From Duganella flavida (GTDB lineage: Bacteria; Pseudomonadota; Gammaproteobacteria; Burkholderiales; Burkholderiaceae_D): a DNA stretch of 64,000 bases. The notes beneath the pieces were generated by a model. It searched no databases and was not told where the DNA came from. It worked only from the letters and a program-made list of their open reading frames with translations. A program made the translations under genes and the position numbers. Within the stretch, counting starts at the first letter, position 1, and each line of letters opens with the position of its first letter. Shown piece by piece: positions 62,007 through 64,000 of this stretch. Where the stretch lies: NCBI RefSeq assembly GCF_009857445.1, contig NZ_WWCN01000006.1, forward strand, positions 62,001 to 126,000, read 5' to 3'.

Positions 62007-62495
62007 CTATTCTTCGTGCAAATCAATTTCTGCACGCTCTTTCTCACTTTTCCCCAGCCATCGCCGATGTAGCATACGCTCAAGTGGATGGCCCAGAAAG
62101 AACAGCAGCATCACAAAAATCAAGCCTATGCCTGCTACTCGCCATGCGCCCATTCCACACACAATGCCGATGCCAGCCGTCACCCAAATAGAGGCAGCTG
62201 TTGTGAGGCCCCTAACTTTCGACGACTCATTATTAAAAACAATTACGCCTGCTCCAAGAAAACCAATCCCGGTGATTACCCCCTGAATCGCACGGCTCAA
62301 CGCATCGTGGCTATACTGGCCATCGAGCGGAGCAAATTCCATGCTCGCCATGGTGACCAAGGCTGAACCAAGAGCAACCAAACCCAGCGTCTTCATACCG
62401 GTTGGCTTTCCATGTAAATTTCGCTCTATCCCGATAACGCAGCCGAGCAGCAACGCAATGACGAGGCGACCGGCTATATCCCAATAATCAACCAT
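62007..62495 (-). CDS. MgtC/SapB-family membrane protein
   Basis: 162 residues with four to five helices and the MgtC N-terminal domain features: RLVIALLLGCVIGIERNLHGKPTGMKT and GVITGIGFLGAGVIV with a conserved Asp/Glu-rich turn. It lacks the soluble C-terminal domain of Salmonella MgtC. Relatives help growth in low magnesium or inhibit ATP synthase. It is in line with the accessory genes on the same strand. Confidence 0.88.
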   Translation of the reverse strand: MVDYWDIAGRLVIALLLGCVIGIERNLHGKPTGMKTLGLVALGSALVTMASMEFAPLDGQYSHDALSRAIQGVITGIGFLGAGVIVFNNESSKVRGLTTAASIWVTAGIGIVCGMGAWRVAGIGLIFVMLLFFLGHPLERMLHRRWLGKSEKERAEIDLHEE

Positions 62496-62638
62496 CTTTC
62501 GATACCTTAAAATAAACCAGCCGCCATTGGCTGAACGCGGCCGACTGCGGTCAAGATAGCATCCTGCTCATGCGAAAGTCTCTATGCTTGTCACCTCGAA
62601 CGAAGTCGCCCCTCATAGGACGCTGCCAGTTGCGCCAC

Positions 62639-63115
62639 TCAGTCTTTGTGGCTCCGCCCGAGCCGGTCCGCCGCTGATTGCTTGCGCCCAGTCGCCGCTT
62701 CCAGACTACCGGCACGGCCCAGCCCAAAAGCAGGCATGTTGACATATACACTCTCATGCGCCCCAGCAGCTACGGCGTAGGTTTCGTGCCAGATGCCAAC
62801 TGTTCCATCAGTACCGACGGACTGATTAAACGCCTTCCAAGCAGGTAGATGAACCGCCTGCTTGTTAGTGGCATAGGCCATCAATTGGTCCATCGAACGC
62901 CAGTACTGAACCATGATAAGCGTCCTTGAAAACCACATCTCAGCATGCAGCAAACCCAATTCGGGCTGGCGCTGTAGCTCGCTAATCATGCGTGGCATAG
63001 CGGCGGCAACTGGCCACCATTTGTGTACCTTCCAGGGCTGATTAAGACGCATGCCGATGAGGAAAACGACAAAGTCGCCTTCAATTGTTGCGGTGAGCCG
63101 TTCACGGTGAATCAT
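62639..63115 (-). CDS. DUF4188-family protein
   Basis: 158 residues with the family pattern: FVVFLIGMRLNQPWKVHKWWPV, then MVQYWRSMDQLMAYA and VGIWHETYAV. The fold resembles a dimeric alpha-beta-barrel monooxygenase-like protein. The function is unknown. The last ~25 residues are basic and may be a disordered tail. Confidence 0.78.
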   Translation of the reverse strand: MIHRERLTATIEGDFVVFLIGMRLNQPWKVHKWWPVAAAMPRMISELQRQPELGLLHAEMWFSRTLIMVQYWRSMDQLMAYATNKQAVHLPAWKAFNQSVGTDGTVGIWHETYAVAAGAHESVYVNMPAFGLGRAGSLEAATGRKQSAADRLGRSHKD

Positions 63116-63277
63116 GCTGCTCCTTACAAACGAGTTGAATGGTCAGTTCCTGTATCAACAGAATGAGCGCGCCAACCTCCTTCACTTTGGCGTGATGTTA
63201 GGCTGATTTCTTCATGGTGACTTCATTTTTTCAAATGCAGGGGTCCCCCTCAAATCCGGCACGATTCACCGAAGCTA

Positions 63278-64000
63278 CTACCGCGAATGAAGGTATTTCC
63301 GTTCTATTTTTGCGAATGTACCGTCCTGATGCATTGAGATGAGTGCCGAATCGAATTTTTGAACAAGTTCGTGCGACACAGTCTGTTGGTTAAACATCAC
63401 ATAACTGGGGGCTTTATGGACTGCGGGCCCTGTAATCCTCGCTAAGTGACTGGCATTCAGCTTCTTAAGTATGGCCATGCCTACGACGCGGCTGCAAATA
63501 ACAGCGTCCATTCGGTTACCTAGCAATTTAATGAAATTTTTTTCATGACTATTGGCAATTTCCACTCGTTTGAACATTCGATTTTCAAGTGCTTGCTCAA
63601 GCTCCGGCCCATAATAGGCTTTGTTAAGAATGCCAATTGAGAGGCCAGCCAATTCCCGGATGTCACCAGTGAATCGGAAATCAAAATCATTTCGAACAAA
63701 TATCACATAATCTTGGGTCAGAATCTCTTGTGAAGAGAACAGAAATTTAACCTCTCGTTCCTTATTTTTCTTGAGGGTAAATAGACCATCAGCTTTCTGG
63801 GCGCTCAGCATTGCCAACGCTCGCGCTAACGGATAAAACTGCACGCTAATTGGTACTTTTATTCGCCGGAATGCCTCTTCGACAATTTCTATCGCATACC
63901 CAGAGTGTCCGCTTAGTTCAGAATCCTGCTCCATAAGCGGGGGGTATTCATAGGTCAGAAGTACAAGAGCCTTTTGCTCACCCTCTGCTCTAGGAGAGCC
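63278..64000 (-). CDS. solute-binding protein, 5' end cut by the window edge
   Basis: The open frame runs to base 64000 with no stop, so the N-terminus, probably with the signal peptide, lies outside the window. The visible 240 residues start GSPRAEGEQKALVLLTYEYP and cover a two-lobed SBP_bac_3-type fold (PISVQFYPLARALAMLSAQ, ELAGLSIGILNKAYYGPELE). It shares the VQFYP..RALAM stretch with the binding protein at 54252, so the two are distant paralogues. Confidence 0.85.
   Translation of the reverse strand, partial: GSPRAEGEQKALVLLTYEYPPLMEQDSELSGHSGYAIEIVEEAFRRIKVPISVQFYPLARALAMLSAQKADGLFTLKKNKEREVKFLFSSQEILTQDYVIFVRNDFDFRFTGDIRELAGLSIGILNKAYYGPELEQALENRMFKRVEIANSHEKNFIKLLGNRMDAVICSRVVGMAILKKLNASHLARITGPAVHKAPSYVMFNQQTVSHELVQKFDSALISMHQDGTFAKIERKYLHSR

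Larger units (their letters stand above)
55726..64000. mobile_element. genomic island or P4-like element, one end only
   Basis: It begins at the truncated tRNA and is marked by AT-richer DNA, a P4-type helicase and AlpA-like regulator pair, small orphan ORFs and resistance or accessory genes. No integrase is visible. That fits, because the integrase normally lies at the other end beside the regenerated intact tRNA. The right boundary is not in the window, so how much of 59.5-64 kb belongs to the element is not known. Confidence 0.7.

Overview
The window looks like a chromosome segment of a high-GC betaproteobacterium of the Oxalobacteraceae type (Massilia, Duganella or Janthinobacterium relatives). 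This is judged from protein style, GC-rich codon use and gene content, not from a database search. It carries about 50 genes. About 55 kb is ordinary GC-rich chromosome. From the tRNA fragment at 55726 to the right edge it becomes AT-richer accessory DNA.

Layout. 0-6.2 kb: dnaE, a RelE/ParE-type toxin with ParD-like antitoxin, trhO, an acyltransferase. 6.3-20.4 kb: a surface-protein export and cAMP-signalling block. It holds a three-gene type I secretion operon (ABC ATPase, HlyD, TolC), a 1181-residue Ala/Thr/Gly/Val-rich surface protein with DUF4214-like and RTX-like segments, an exported FecR-domain protein, and an operon of CHASE2-adenylate cyclase, TPR/outer-membrane barrel protein and Crp-type regulator. 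20.6-33.5 kb: ABC-dependent polysaccharide synthesis (Wzm, Wzt, methyltransferase with coiled coil, triple-domain glycosyltransferase), AlgX/AlgI-like acetylation, and a convergent Gtr-like glycosylation trio. 33.5-55.7 kb: rhlE, sensory and c-di-GMP proteins, a chemoreceptor, TonB receptor, Nramp-like transporter, argO/argP, lysoplasmalogenase with a methyltransferase, a Tat-exported oxidoreductase, a soluble histidine kinase overlapping a solute-binding-protein gene, and a Phd/VapC pair whose toxin gene is frameshifted. 55.7-64 kb: one end of an island integrated in a CAU-anticodon tRNA gene, with a P4-type replication helicase, an AlpA-like regulator, repeat clusters, chromate transporter, GNAT, MgtC and DUF4188 genes, and a solute-binding gene cut by the window edge.

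The most interesting signal is a local regulatory circuit. Perfect TGTGA-N6-TCACA palindromes (shared form TGTGAT-N3-CGTCACA) lie upstream of exactly three transcription units: the type I secretion operon (10904-10919), the surface-protein gene (14760-14775) and the FecR gene (16362-16377). The adjacent operon encodes both a class III adenylate cyclase with an intact catalytic set and a Crp homologue that keeps the cAMP-binding GE...RS residues and the R-E-x3-R DNA-reading residues. I infer that the CHASE2 cyclase makes cAMP, the neighbouring Crp binds it, and together they switch on surface-protein production and export. The surface protein, its exporter and the polysaccharide genes recall the Caulobacter S-layer locus. 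The FecR protein ends in a TbpB-like barrel and sits beside a Slam-like TPR/barrel protein, which suggests a second, Slam-type export pair under the same control.

Starts were moved inward from the longest frame where a ribosome binding site supported it. Promoter and operator calls are by eye.
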